The notes under the pieces are model-generated. The model saw only the letters and a program-made list of their open reading frames with translations. It was not told the origin of the DNA and did not search any database. Position numbers and translations under genes: made by a program. Source: Duganella guangzhouensis (lineage in GTDB: Bacteria > Pseudomonadota > Gammaproteobacteria > Burkholderiales > Burkholderiaceae_D). Taken from it: DNA of 64,000 bases. Every line of letters begins with the position of its first letter. The stretch's first letter is position 1. Positions 50,686 to 59,105 of this stretch are shown in pieces. The stretch covers positions 248,001 to 312,000 of the forward strand of contig NZ_WKJK01000003.1 in the NCBI RefSeq assembly GCF_009674535.1, given 5' to 3'.

Positions 50686-51581
50686 CTGCCGAACAGCGTC
50701 GCCATCACGCCGCGCAACCAGACGTTGGCGCCATCCTTGGCGTATTTGCGGTGCCAGTGCTGTTTCAGATCGAAGCTGGGAATGTCCAGCGGCGGCTCCA
50801 CCAGTTTGATGTCGGCAAACTGCGCAAAGCTTTCACCCACCGCACGCGGCACCGTCGCCACCAGATCGCTGCCGGCGATCAGGAAGGGAATCGACATGAA
50901 GTGCGGCGTCTCCAGCACCACCCGGCGCTGGATGCGTTTGCGGGTCAGGAACTGCTCAAACAATTCCTGGCTGCGTCCCTCGGCGCGGATCACCGCGTGC
51001 CCCATCTTCAGAAACTGCTGCAAGGTCATGCGCGGCGATTTGTGCGGATGCGATGCGCTCAGCAGGCAGATGAAGGAATGCGAGAACAATCGCTGCTGGA
51101 AGATGTTACGGTTCTTCAGATCGGGGAAATACCCGATCGCCAGATCCACTTCGCCATGCTCCAGCGCCAGCGCCAGTTCCGCCGGCGGCATCGAGACGGA
51201 GCTGAGTGAAGCGCCAGGCGCCTCGGCGCGCAGCAGTTCCAGCAGGCGTGGCAAAAAAGTCATTTCACCGATGTCCGACAGCGCCAGCGTGAACTTGCGC
51301 TCCGTGGTGGCGGGCGTGAACTGCTCGTTGGCCAGCACCTCAGTTTGCACCCGTTGCAGGATGTCGCGCGTTGGTCCGACCAGCGTGACCGCGCGCGGCG
51401 TCGGTTCCATGCCCTGCGTGGTGCGTACAAACAGCGGATCCCCCAGCGAGGTGCGCAGCTTGTTCAACGCCACGCTCACCGAAGGTTGACTCATGCCCAG
51501 CTTGCGCGCGGCGCCGCTAACGCTGCCTTCCTCGTAAATCGCCAGCGCCACCGGCAGCAGGTTGAGATCGAAACCGCTCAT
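50682..51581 (-). CDS. LysR-family regulator of the Rieske demethylase genes
   Basis: 299 residues. The ATG at 51581 follows AGGAGGTGCGC and is preferred over a GTG two codons earlier. The DNA-binding head is FDLNLLPVALAIYEEGSVSG and KLGMSQPSVSVALNKLR, and the effector domain shows FTLALSDIGEMTFLPRLLEL and VDLAIGYFPDL, as in the NahR/DntR/LinR-like group that senses aromatic compounds. It is divergent from the VanA-type gene with a 108-base gap containing a dyad, so it probably activates those genes. Its 3' end overlaps the convergent sugar-binding protein gene by 4 bases. Confidence 0.93.
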   Translation of the reverse strand: MSGFDLNLLPVALAIYEEGSVSGAARKLGMSQPSVSVALNKLRTSLGDPLFVRTTQGMEPTPRAVTLVGPTRDILQRVQTEVLANEQFTPATTERKFTLALSDIGEMTFLPRLLELLRAEAPGASLSSVSMPPAELALALEHGEVDLAIGYFPDLKNRNIFQQRLFSHSFICLLSASHPHKSPRMTLQQFLKMGHAVIRAEGRSQELFEQFLTRKRIQRRVVLETPHFMSIPFLIAGSDLVATVPRAVGESFAQFADIKLVEPPLDIPSFDLKQHWHRKYAKDGANVWLRGVMATLFGS

Positions 51582-51591
51582 GCGCACCTCC

Positions 51592-51606
51592 TGAATTACG
51601 AATTCA
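51592..51606. promoter_or_regulatory. TGAATT-ACG-AATTCA dyad between LysR and Rieske genes
   Basis: Perfect 6-base arms with a 3-base centre, just upstream of the LysR ribosome site and about 85-100 bases upstream of the oxygenase ATG, a usual position for a LysR recognition site. Confidence 0.5.
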
Positions 51607-51689
51607 AATAAACATTATGCAGTAAATTCTATTTTCAAATACAGCCATGTGCGCAATCATCCTTCGGAAAATAACCAAGGAGATAAACC

Positions 51690-52703
51690 ATGTTCCCACT
51701 CAATCAATGGTATGTAGGCGGCTTCGCTCATGAACTGACCGACAAACCGCTCGCTCGCACCCTGCTCGGCCGCCCGGTCGTCATATTCCGTAGCGGCGAC
51801 GACGGCGTCGCGGTGCTGGAAGACCGCTGCTGCCACCGCAGTGTGCCACTGTCCTGCGGCATACTGGATGGCGGCGGCATCCGCTGCGGCTATCACGGCT
51901 TGCTGTATGACGGCAGCGGTGCCTGCATCGAGATTCCCGGTCAGGTGAAAATTCCCGGCAAGGCGCGCGTGGCGGCTTATCCCGCCGTGATCCGCGATGA
52001 GGTAATCTGGGTCTGGTTTGGTGACGCCAGCGGCACCCAGCCGCACTGTGAGCCGCCGGCGATTCCTGCTCACAGCAACCCGCGCTACCAGCACAAAACC
52101 GGTGTGGTGCATTACCGCGCGCCGTATCAGCTGATCCACGATAATCTGCTGGACTTGAGCCACGTCGGCTATGTGCACGGCAAGACCATCGGCGGCAACG
52201 CCAAGGTGCACATGGAGGCGCCGACCACGGTATCGTCCGACGAAAACTCGGTGCGCGTGGTGCGCTGGATGAAAGCTTCGACACCGCCCGCCACCTACAC
52301 TGCGGCCTGGCCGTTCAAGGGGCTGGTGGACCGCTGGCAGGAAATCGACTTCCACCTCAATCATTTGCAGATCTTTACCGGTGCGGTCGATGTGGGCGCC
52401 GAGTCGTTGGAAAATCCGGAGCGCGGCGGCTTTCACATGCGCGGCTTCCACGGCGTGACGCCGGAAACCGAAACCAGCTCGCACTATTTCTGGACCATGT
52501 CGGCCAGCGCACATCCGGAGCAGCCGGACAATATCGATCTGGTCTACCAACAGACCGCGCAAACCTTCGAGGAGGACCGCGTCATCATCGAAGAACAGTA
52601 TCGCAATATGCGGCAGTTTGCCGGTGCGCCGCAGGTGGATATCCACGTCGACGCTGGTGCCAATCGGGCGCGCCGCATCATCGCAGTCCGCACAGCCGCG
52701 TGA
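51690..52703 (+). CDS. Rieske aromatic oxygenase, VanA-type O-demethylase
   Basis: 337 residues after AAGGAGATAAACC. The Rieske [2Fe-2S] site is CCHRSVPLSCG with the second Cys-His pair in IRCGYHGLLYDG. The mononuclear iron site is in DNLLDLSHVGYVHGKTIG (Asp/His/His). Length and N-terminal MFPLNQWYVGGFAHEL fit the vanillate demethylase oxygenase group, which removes O-methyl groups from methoxylated aromatics as formaldehyde. The reductase gene overlaps its stop. Vanillate is possible, but other methoxyaromatics, including O-methylated flavonoid fragments, fit the neighbourhood equally well. Confidence 0.9.
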   Translation: MFPLNQWYVGGFAHELTDKPLARTLLGRPVVIFRSGDDGVAVLEDRCCHRSVPLSCGILDGGGIRCGYHGLLYDGSGACIEIPGQVKIPGKARVAAYPAVIRDEVIWVWFGDASGTQPHCEPPAIPAHSNPRYQHKTGVVHYRAPYQLIHDNLLDLSHVGYVHGKTIGGNAKVHMEAPTTVSSDENSVRVVRWMKASTPPATYTAAWPFKGLVDRWQEIDFHLNHLQIFTGAVDVGAESLENPERGGFHMRGFHGVTPETETSSHYFWTMSASAHPEQPDNIDLVYQQTAQTFEEDRVIIEEQYRNMRQFAGAPQVDIHVDAGANRARRIIAVRTAA

Positions 52704-53644
52704 ACGCCATGGAGCTGATTAACGTACGTATCGCCAGCAAGACCATGCTGGCCGTCGACATCGCAGGCTTCGAGCTGGTGGCGGCTGATGGCGGCGCGCT
52801 GCCGCCATTCAGCGCCGGTGCGCATATCGACGTGCACATCGGCCCTGGCCTGGTGCGCCAGTACTCGCTCTGCAATGCGCCAGGCGAAACGCGTCGCTAT
52901 CAGATCGCGGTGCTGCGCGAGCCGGCTTCACGCGGTGGCTCCCGTGCCATGCATGACCGCTTGCAGGTGGGCGATACGCTGCGCATCAGCGCACCGCGTA
53001 ATCATTTCCCGTTGCAGGCGGCGCGCCGCACCTTGCTTTTCGCTGGCGGTATCGGCATCACGCCGATTTTGAGCATGGCCAGCCAGTTGGCGCGCGATGG
53101 CAGTGTCTTCGCGCTGCACTATTGCGCGCGCTCGGCCAGTCGCGCCGCATTCGCGGGTGCAGCCGCCGGATTTGGCAAGCTATATCTGGACGATGGCGGC
53201 GACAAGATGGACTTGCCGGCCCTGCTAAGCGAGCCGGATGCCGACACGCATTTGTATGTCTGTGGCCCGGCGGGGTTTATTGATTACGTGACCGGCACGG
53301 CGCGTTCGCTAGGCTGGGCGCCGGATCGGGTGCATCAGGAGTATTTCGCCGGTGCCGCCGTCGACACCAGCGGCGATAGCAGCTTTGAGGTGCTGTTGGC
53401 CAGCAGTGGCAAGGTGGTGCCGGTGGCCGCGCATCAGTCCATCGTGCAGGCGTTGGCGACGCAGGGCGTGGAGATCGAGGTCTCGTGCGAGCAAGGCGTA
53501 TGCGGCACCTGCGTCACGCGTGTGCTGGATGGCGTTCCGGATCATCGCGACAGCTATTTTACCGATGCCGAAAAGCGCGCCAACGATCAGTGCACGCCAT
53601 GCTGCAGCCGCGCATTGAGTGCGCGGCTGGTGCTGGATCTTTAG
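52700..53644 (+). CDS. VanB-type oxygenase reductase (FMN, NAD, [2Fe-2S])
   Basis: 314 residues from a GTG overlapping the oxygenase stop (GTGA); an ATG three codons later is an alternative start. Domain order is FMN-binding barrel (RQYSLCNAPGETRRYQIAVL), NAD domain (LLFAGGIGITPILSMA, YVCGPAGFIDYV) and a C-terminal plant-type ferredoxin with Cys ligands in SCEQGVCGTCVTRVL and the last Cys in DQCTPCCSRA. This class IA reductase passes electrons from NADH to the Rieske centre of the preceding oxygenase. Its end overlaps the convergent epimerase gene by 4 bases. Confidence 0.93.
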   Translation: MNAMELINVRIASKTMLAVDIAGFELVAADGGALPPFSAGAHIDVHIGPGLVRQYSLCNAPGETRRYQIAVLREPASRGGSRAMHDRLQVGDTLRISAPRNHFPLQAARRTLLFAGGIGITPILSMASQLARDGSVFALHYCARSASRAAFAGAAAGFGKLYLDDGGDKMDLPALLSEPDADTHLYVCGPAGFIDYVTGTARSLGWAPDRVHQEYFAGAAVDTSGDSSFEVLLASSGKVVPVAAHQSIVQALATQGVEIEVSCEQGVCGTCVTRVLDGVPDHRDSYFTDAEKRANDQCTPCCSRALSARLVLDL

Positions 53645-54630
53645 GTCATGCAGGCACGTTCGATCAGACGGTCGATCGTGCCGTCGTGCGCAAAGCCGAA
53701 ACGGCGTGCATTGCTGTCATCCAGACGGGGCATGCGGCCGAAGGTGGCTTCGATGGTGGCATCGGCCGCATGGCTGATGCGGGCCACCGCGTCGCTGCCA
53801 AAGCGGCGGGCCAGCGCGGCCTTGATCTCGCCTATTGTGTGCTGCAAGACCGGCAGCGTCACCGCGCGCTCCGCCGCCAGTGCCGAGGTGTCCAGCGGTC
53901 CGGCGGCGTGCAGCAGGTTGTCGACGCAGCTTTGCAGTGACATCCACCAGCAACCGGCTTCGGGCGATACCGGACATACATAGTCACTGCCCGTCTCCAC
54001 GGCGCGCATGATGGCGCTCATGAATGCGGAGCCGTGACCGGCCGACAGACCTGGACGGGCGACGATGCCGGGCAGGCGCAGCGACACGCCATCCACCAGC
54101 TTGCGCCGGCTCAGGTCTGCCAACACGATTTCGCCCACCAGCTTGTGCGCGCCGTAGCTCATGCCCGGCCGCGCCGGCGTGCCGTCATCGATCGGATCGG
54201 GCAGCACGCTGCCATAGACGGCAATGCTGCTGGCGTAAACCACGCGCGGGACGTTGGCCTGCGCAGCGGCGCGTTCAAACAGCTTGAGAGGCGCCAGCAG
54301 ATTGACATCGTAGCCCAGCGCGAATTCACGCTCGGCCTGCCCGCCCGGCACGCTGGCCAGGTGGAACAACACGTCGACCGGAGGGGAAAACACCTCGTCC
54401 AATACGCCAGCGGCCCCGAAGTCGCCAGTCAGCAAGCGCACCAGCGGCCTCGCCGCGCGGGCAACCTCCTGCGCGACGGCTGCGGCGGCGCACGCTGGTG
54501 GCGCGGCGAAGTGACGATCGATCAGCGACAGGCGCGTGAGCGGTGCTGCGCCGGGAATGCCTTCCTCCAGCAAACGCCTGACCAGCGCCGCGCCGACGAA
54601 GCCACCGGCGCCTGTTACGACTACATGCAT
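53641..54630 (-). CDS. NAD-dependent epimerase/dehydratase (extended SDR)
   Basis: 329 residues after AAGGAGCGAGC. The NAD motif is VVTGAGGFVGAALVRRLL, the active site YASSIAVYGS with SYGAHKLVGE (Tyr-x3-Lys), as in extended short-chain dehydrogenases. VSLRLPGIVARPG and the overall length resemble D-erythronate dehydrogenase (DenD)-like members. It is the last gene of the long minus-strand aromatic operon, 9 bases after the FAH-family gene. A role in oxidising a hydroxy acid released from ring cleavage is plausible; no substrate can be read. Confidence 0.86.
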   Translation of the reverse strand: MHVVVTGAGGFVGAALVRRLLEEGIPGAAPLTRLSLIDRHFAAPPACAAAAVAQEVARAARPLVRLLTGDFGAAGVLDEVFSPPVDVLFHLASVPGGQAEREFALGYDVNLLAPLKLFERAAAQANVPRVVYASSIAVYGSVLPDPIDDGTPARPGMSYGAHKLVGEIVLADLSRRKLVDGVSLRLPGIVARPGLSAGHGSAFMSAIMRAVETGSDYVCPVSPEAGCWWMSLQSCVDNLLHAAGPLDTSALAAERAVTLPVLQHTIGEIKAALARRFGSDAVARISHAADATIEATFGRMPRLDDSNARRFGFAHDGTIDRLIERACMT

Positions 54631-54639
54631 GCTCGCTCC

Positions 54640-55623
54640 TTACACCGACGACTGAACCACGCGCTGGTCAACCACGCCAAACGGCGTATTCCCCTGCGCG
54701 TCCTGCGCCACCATGCGCACCGTATCGCCAAAACGCATAAAGCCCGTCCTGGCCTCGCCCTGGTCAATGATCTCGATCACCCGGCGCTCAGCGATGCAGG
54801 CCGAGCCCACAGCACGCTCAGTGTTCGACACCGTGCCCGAACCAATCACCGTGCCAGCCGACAGCTTGCGCGTCCGTGCCGCATGCGCAATCAGCTCACC
54901 GAAGCTGTAATTCATCTGCGCGCCATTCGGATGACCGAACCACTCGCCATTCCACTCCACGTGCAGATTCAGCTTCACCCGCCCCTCCGACCACGCCGGG
55001 CCGATTTCATCCGGCGTAATGGCCAGCGGCGCAAAACTGGTCGACGGTTTGCACTGGAAGAAGCCAAACCCGGTCGCCATCTCGCGCGGCCCCAGCTTGC
55101 GCAAGCTCCAGTCGTTGATCTGCACCAGCAAGCGCACCTGCTCCTGAGCCGCATGCGGGCTGACGCCCATCGGCACACGGCCGACGATGACGCCAAACTC
55201 GCCCTCAAAGTCGATGCCCAGCGATTCGTCCGGCAGCGGCACATCATCGTGCGGGCCAAGGAAATCGTCTGACGCGCCCTGGTACATCACCGGAATCGTC
55301 TCAAAGTCCGGAATCGGATCGGTATTGAAAGCCTTCTCCATCAAGCGGCCGTGATTCAGGAACGCCGACGCATCGCACCACTGATAAGTGCGTGGCAGCG
55401 GCGCCGCGCAATCACGCGGATTGAAAGCGAAACTGCCCTCGGCAGTGCCCTCGTTCAGCTGCTCGTACAGCACCTTCAACGCCGGCGACACCTGCTCCCA
55501 GCGCTCCACCGCATCAATCATGGTCGCAGCGATACCGCTCGCGTACACGGCACGCGCACCATCGCGCGACACCACCACCAGCCGGCCATCCGGCGAGCTG
55601 GATTTCAGGGTTGCGAACTTAAT
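54640..55623 (-). CDS. Fumarylacetoacetate hydrolase-family protein, probable ATT start
   Basis: The FAH-fold core is clear: DFEGEFGVIVGRVPMG (metal Glu pair), LVQINDWSLRKLG (metal Asp), GFGFFQCKPSTSFAPL and GTVIGSGTVSNTERAVGSAC. The first standard start in frame (GTG at 55578) would drop the N-terminal strand. Fifteen codons upstream, ATT at 55623 follows TAGGAGAAACAC at ideal spacing and gives KFATLKSSSPDGRLVVVSRD after the first residue, the expected family N-terminus, so I infer ATT initiation and 327 residues. Members hydrolyse C-C bonds in beta-diketo acids or isomerise and decarboxylate ring-cleavage products. It lies in the aromatic operon 9 bases after the SDR gene. Confidence 0.88.
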   Translation of the reverse strand: MKFATLKSSSPDGRLVVVSRDGARAVYASGIAATMIDAVERWEQVSPALKVLYEQLNEGTAEGSFAFNPRDCAAPLPRTYQWCDASAFLNHGRLMEKAFNTDPIPDFETIPVMYQGASDDFLGPHDDVPLPDESLGIDFEGEFGVIVGRVPMGVSPHAAQEQVRLLVQINDWSLRKLGPREMATGFGFFQCKPSTSFAPLAITPDEIGPAWSEGRVKLNLHVEWNGEWFGHPNGAQMNYSFGELIAHAARTRKLSAGTVIGSGTVSNTERAVGSACIAERRVIEIIDQGEARTGFMRFGDTVRMVAQDAQGNTPFGVVDQRVVQSSV

Positions 55624-55632
55624 GTGTTTCTC

Positions 55633-56409
55633 CTAACTGCCGTCGGAAATCAGCGTACCGCCGTCGACGACGATGTTTTGTCCGGTGATGAAACCGCCCG
55701 CGCGGCTGGCCAGCATGACCGCCACGCCAGCGATTTCGGAAGGCTCGCCCACGCGGCGCAGCGGCGTCATCGCCAGCCGGCGCTGCATGAAAGCGTCATT
55801 GGCCAGCAGATCCTGCGCCAGCGGCGTGCGAATCAGGCCCGGCGAAATGGCATTGACGCAGATGCCGGATGGCCCCCACTCGACCGCCAGATTGCGCGCC
55901 AGCTGCGCCAGCGCGGCTTTCGATAAACCGTATAAACCAATCGCACGGTTGCCGCGCAGGCCGGCGATGCTGGACATCAGCACAATCCGCCCGTCACCGC
56001 GCCGCGCCATCTCCGGCGCCAGCAAACCGGTTAGCCGTGCCGCGCCACGCAGATTGATGTCGAAAACGCGCTGCCAATCCTCATCCGATGCCGCCTCCAA
56101 CGGCCCGGCCGGCCCCTGGATACCGGCATTGCAGACCAAGACATCCACCTGACCATGCCAGGCCAACGCTTCCCGCGCCAACCTTGCCACGTCCGCCGCG
56201 TCGCCAACATCGCAAGGAATCGCGATAGCGTCGACGCCGTCTTGCCGCAGTGTGGCGGCGCGCGCGGCAGCTGTCTCGGCATCGCGATCCGCCAGCACCA
56301 CTGCCGCGCCATGCGCGCCCAATTCGGAAGCGATCGCCCAACCCAAGCCCTGAGCGGCGCCGGTGACCAGCGCCACCTTGCCGCTCAGGCTAAACAAACC
56401 GCTGCTCAT
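55633..56409 (-). CDS. Short-chain dehydrogenase/reductase
   Basis: 258 residues. The ATG overlaps the cupin stop (ATGA). Classical SDR marks: VALVTGAAQGLGWAIASELG (NAD(P) binding), VLVCNAGIQG, and the Ser-Tyr-Lys site MSSIAGLRG with YGLSKAALAQLARNLAVEW, then NAISPGLIRTPL and ITGQNIVVDGGT. It oxidises or reduces an alcohol/ketone intermediate of the aromatic pathway. LADRD after the second strand favours NAD over NADP. Confidence 0.92.
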   Translation of the reverse strand: MSSGLFSLSGKVALVTGAAQGLGWAIASELGAHGAAVVLADRDAETAAARAATLRQDGVDAIAIPCDVGDAADVARLAREALAWHGQVDVLVCNAGIQGPAGPLEAASDEDWQRVFDINLRGAARLTGLLAPEMARRGDGRIVLMSSIAGLRGNRAIGLYGLSKAALAQLARNLAVEWGPSGICVNAISPGLIRTPLAQDLLANDAFMQRRLAMTPLRRVGEPSEIAGVAVMLASRAGGFITGQNIVVDGGTLISDGS

Positions 56410-56978
56410 CGTGCCGCCAGCGCGGCGCGCAGCTCCGGCTCGTACTCACCATCCACCAGCACGAACAGCATCCGGCACATGCGCCCAGAGCGATTGGCCC
56501 AGGCATGATTGGTGCCACGCTGGATCACAATATCGCCCACGTGCAGCAATTGCTCGCTATCGTCCAGCACCAGCGTCATCTCGCCGTCCAGCACAATGCC
56601 GTAATCGATCGACTCAGTGCGGTGCATCAGCGGATGCGGTGAATTCTGCTTCACCGTCGACGCGGCGGCATCGCCGATCTGGCTGAACGCATCCTTCATA
56701 TTGTCCGCGCCGTGCCTGAGGAACTCCTCGCTGTCCGGCGGAATATCAACGATGCGGATGCGCGTACCCAGCTTTGGCGGCGGCAGCATCAGCGGCGCCA
56801 GCGTCGGATCTGGCGTATTGCCGACGCGGGCCGGCGTGGCGTCGGTGGACCAGATTTCATGGAACACCGTGCCCGGTATTTTCTCGATCGGCACCACGGT
56901 CGGTAGCGGGCCTGCCTCGATGATGACCGCCTTGCCGTCACTATCGTGGCCGGTAACAATGCGTCGTACAGATTTCAT
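56406..56978 (-). CDS. Cupin-domain protein
   Basis: 190 residues after AAGGATGCA. A double-stranded beta-helix with a partly conserved cupin motif: HRTESIDYGIVLDGEMTLVL and GDIVIQRGTNHAWANRSG, where Glu and two His could bind a metal. The N-terminal part (RRIVTGHDSDGKAVII) matches a group of small cupins found with aromatic catabolic genes. It may isomerise or hydrate a ring-cleavage product, or act as a non-enzymatic metal protein. The function is not established from sequence. Confidence 0.88.
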   Translation of the reverse strand: MKSVRRIVTGHDSDGKAVIIEAGPLPTVVPIEKIPGTVFHEIWSTDATPARVGNTPDPTLAPLMLPPPKLGTRIRIVDIPPDSEEFLRHGADNMKDAFSQIGDAAASTVKQNSPHPLMHRTESIDYGIVLDGEMTLVLDDSEQLLHVGDIVIQRGTNHAWANRSGRMCRMLFVLVDGEYEPELRAALAAR

Positions 56979-56987
56979 TGCATCCTT

Positions 56988-58115
56988 TCAGATTGGCTGA
57001 TTCAGCGCTTCCAGCGTTTCGCGCATGATGCGGCCATGTTCCGCCTTGTCGCCACCGGTGATCTCGATTTCGCCCAGACGGCCAGAGTTCTCCACCACCA
57101 TGCGGCAGCGTTCCCAGCGGCGATCCTCAAAGGCGGCTAGCGCGGCATCGGTGTCGGCGTGCTGCTCCAGTTCTTCCGCCAGCACAATCGCATCCTCGAT
57201 TCCGATGCAGGCGCCGGACGCCATGTGCGGCGTGGTGGCGTGCACGGTATCGCCGATCAGCACAATGCGGCCCTTGCTCCATGGACGTGGCAGCAGCAAG
57301 CCTTCCAGCGGACGGTAGATGATCTGCGAATGCACGCCCAGTTGGTCACGCATCCACTGCACCGTTGGCGCTTCGAATGGCGCCAGCAGCGCGCGCAAGC
57401 GTTCCAGGAACTCGTCCGGCGAAATGAAGGCGTTGTCGGCGCGATCTTCGGTCACATAGATATACATTTCGGTGGCGGACACCGGATTCAGGCCAACCTT
57501 GATTTTCGGTCCCAGCCACATCGCCGCACGTTCCGCTTCCGGTGGTCGCGGCAGCACCGCGCGCCACACGCCCTGGCCGGTGTACTTTGGCTTCGGCGCG
57601 TCGGGGAACACTGTCTCGCGCATTTTCGAATAAAGGCCATCGGAGCCGATCACCAGATCGTAACGGCCAGTGCTGCCATCATCGAACACCACATCCACGC
57701 CGTTCGCGTCCTGGGTGATGCTCTTGAAAGTGCAGCCCAAGCGCACATTGGTGCCCGATGCGCGGGTGGCTTCGGCCAGAATCGCCGCCAGCACCGGACG
57801 CATGATGGCGCCGCCGCCCGGCACGTCCGGGCCGGTGATGCGAGGCGTTGGCAGTTGAGCGATGCGATGGCCGTTCGGCGTGCACAGATCGACGCCGTCG
57901 CTGCCGAAGCCGCGCTTCAGGAATTCGTCCAGGATGCCCAGCTTCTTGAAGGCGCGCAGCGTGGCGCCACCCAGACTGATACCGGCGCCGTAGGAGCGCC
58001 AGCCCGGGTCGATCTCGACCAGGTCGACTTCAATGCCGCGCTTGCGCAGCTCGATGGCGGCGGACATGCCGGAAAAGCCGCCGCCGACGATCAGTACTTT
58101 TTTTGCTTGTGTCAT
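56988..58115 (-). CDS. FAD-dependent aromatic monooxygenase (FdeE-like)
   Basis: 375 residues after GGAGACACTC. The class A flavin monooxygenase motifs are present: VLIVGGGFSGMSAAIELRK (GxGxxG), YDLVIGSDGLYSKMRE (DG motif) and RIVLIGDTVHATTPHMASG (GD motif). Length and order match salicylate hydroxylase-like and 3-hydroxybenzoate hydroxylase-like enzymes, which hydroxylate a phenolic ring with NAD(P)H and oxygen. It neighbours an extradiol dioxygenase, which would cleave the resulting catechol. In Herbaspirillum the FdeE monooxygenase hydroxylates naringenin at C8 in a similar cluster; equivalence is inferred from context. Confidence 0.92.
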   Translation of the reverse strand: MTQAKKVLIVGGGFSGMSAAIELRKRGIEVDLVEIDPGWRSYGAGISLGGATLRAFKKLGILDEFLKRGFGSDGVDLCTPNGHRIAQLPTPRITGPDVPGGGAIMRPVLAAILAEATRASGTNVRLGCTFKSITQDANGVDVVFDDGSTGRYDLVIGSDGLYSKMRETVFPDAPKPKYTGQGVWRAVLPRPPEAERAAMWLGPKIKVGLNPVSATEMYIYVTEDRADNAFISPDEFLERLRALLAPFEAPTVQWMRDQLGVHSQIIYRPLEGLLLPRPWSKGRIVLIGDTVHATTPHMASGACIGIEDAIVLAEELEQHADTDAALAAFEDRRWERCRMVVENSGRLGEIEITGGDKAEHGRIMRETLEALNQPI

Positions 58116-58139
58116 GAGTGTCTCCGAATACTTGTTCTG

Positions 58140-59093
58140 TTATGGTTTGCCGGCGCCCACACCTGGTGGCGGTCCGCCCGGCGCCCACTTTTCACGCGAC
58201 TGGAACAGGAACAGCTGCGACGCGTCGGCACTCATCGGCACCGTGCGTGCGTTCCAGCTGGCGTCGTGCAGATCCATGTCGGCATCGTACTCCACGTGGC
58301 AGCCCAGCGGGCTGTTGAAGTACCAGAACCAGTTCGAACCAAACTTGTGGCGGCCCGGTCCCCAGAACGACTGGTAGCCTTTGTTGACGAAGCGCGTACC
58401 GGCCTGCATCAATTCCGTCGGACCGCCTAGGTGGAAGGTGAAGTGCTCCACGCCCTGCATGAACGGCGGGGTTTGAATCAGGAATAGCGTGTGGTGATCC
58501 AGCGTACCCGCCGGTTGCAGGAACGGGCCGGCACCTGCCAGTCGATCGGTGCAACGGAAGCCCAGGCGGTCGGTATAGAACTTGGTCGCCTTCGCTTCGT
58601 CCGGCACGAAATACACCACATGCGACAGCGTGCGCGGCACGATGGCGGCGTTTTCGTCCACCGCCACCACGTTGGCGCCACGCTGCGCCGGTGCGCCTGG
58701 CGCGTTGATGGTTTCGGCGGCCAGCGTCAGTTCACGCCGCACCGTCACCTGGAAGCCCAGCACGAAGCCCGAATCATCCACGGTTTCCAGCGAGCCGTCC
58801 GCTAGGCGGCGCACTTCACGATCCTTGCCCAGTTCATCCGCGATGGCGGCCAGTGTGCCGCTATCGGCCACACCGTAGACGGTCTTGCGCAGCATCGACT
58901 TGGTCGGCAACGGTGCTGGCAGCGAGACGTCATCCTGATGGCGGATGACGATCGAAGTGCCATCCAGTGCTTCGAAACGGCCGCCGTTGGCGTCGGCGTC
59001 GACCGACTTCAGGCCGTAGTCGATCAGGTATTGGCTGCAAGCGGCGACGTCGTCGACGCCGAATACCAGTGCGTCTGGTCCGATAATATTCAT
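58140..59093 (-). CDS. VOC-family extradiol dioxygenase (FdeC-like)
   Basis: 317 residues after AAGGACCAAAC, made of two glyoxalase-type modules. The first (IGPDALVFGVDDVAACSQYL) lacks metal ligands. The second has His in LSHVVYFVPDEAKATKFY, His in GVEHFTFHLGG and Glu in GCHVEYDADMDL, the Fe(II) facial triad of type I extradiol enzymes. It should open a catechol-type ring next to the hydroxyl pair. It is adjacent to the FAD monooxygenase that would supply the diol. Confidence 0.9.
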   Translation of the reverse strand: MNIIGPDALVFGVDDVAACSQYLIDYGLKSVDADANGGRFEALDGTSIVIRHQDDVSLPAPLPTKSMLRKTVYGVADSGTLAAIADELGKDREVRRLADGSLETVDDSGFVLGFQVTVRRELTLAAETINAPGAPAQRGANVVAVDENAAIVPRTLSHVVYFVPDEAKATKFYTDRLGFRCTDRLAGAGPFLQPAGTLDHHTLFLIQTPPFMQGVEHFTFHLGGPTELMQAGTRFVNKGYQSFWGPGRHKFGSNWFWYFNSPLGCHVEYDADMDLHDASWNARTVPMSADASQLFLFQSREKWAPGGPPPGVGAGKP

Positions 59094-59105
59094 GTTTGGT
59101 CCTTG

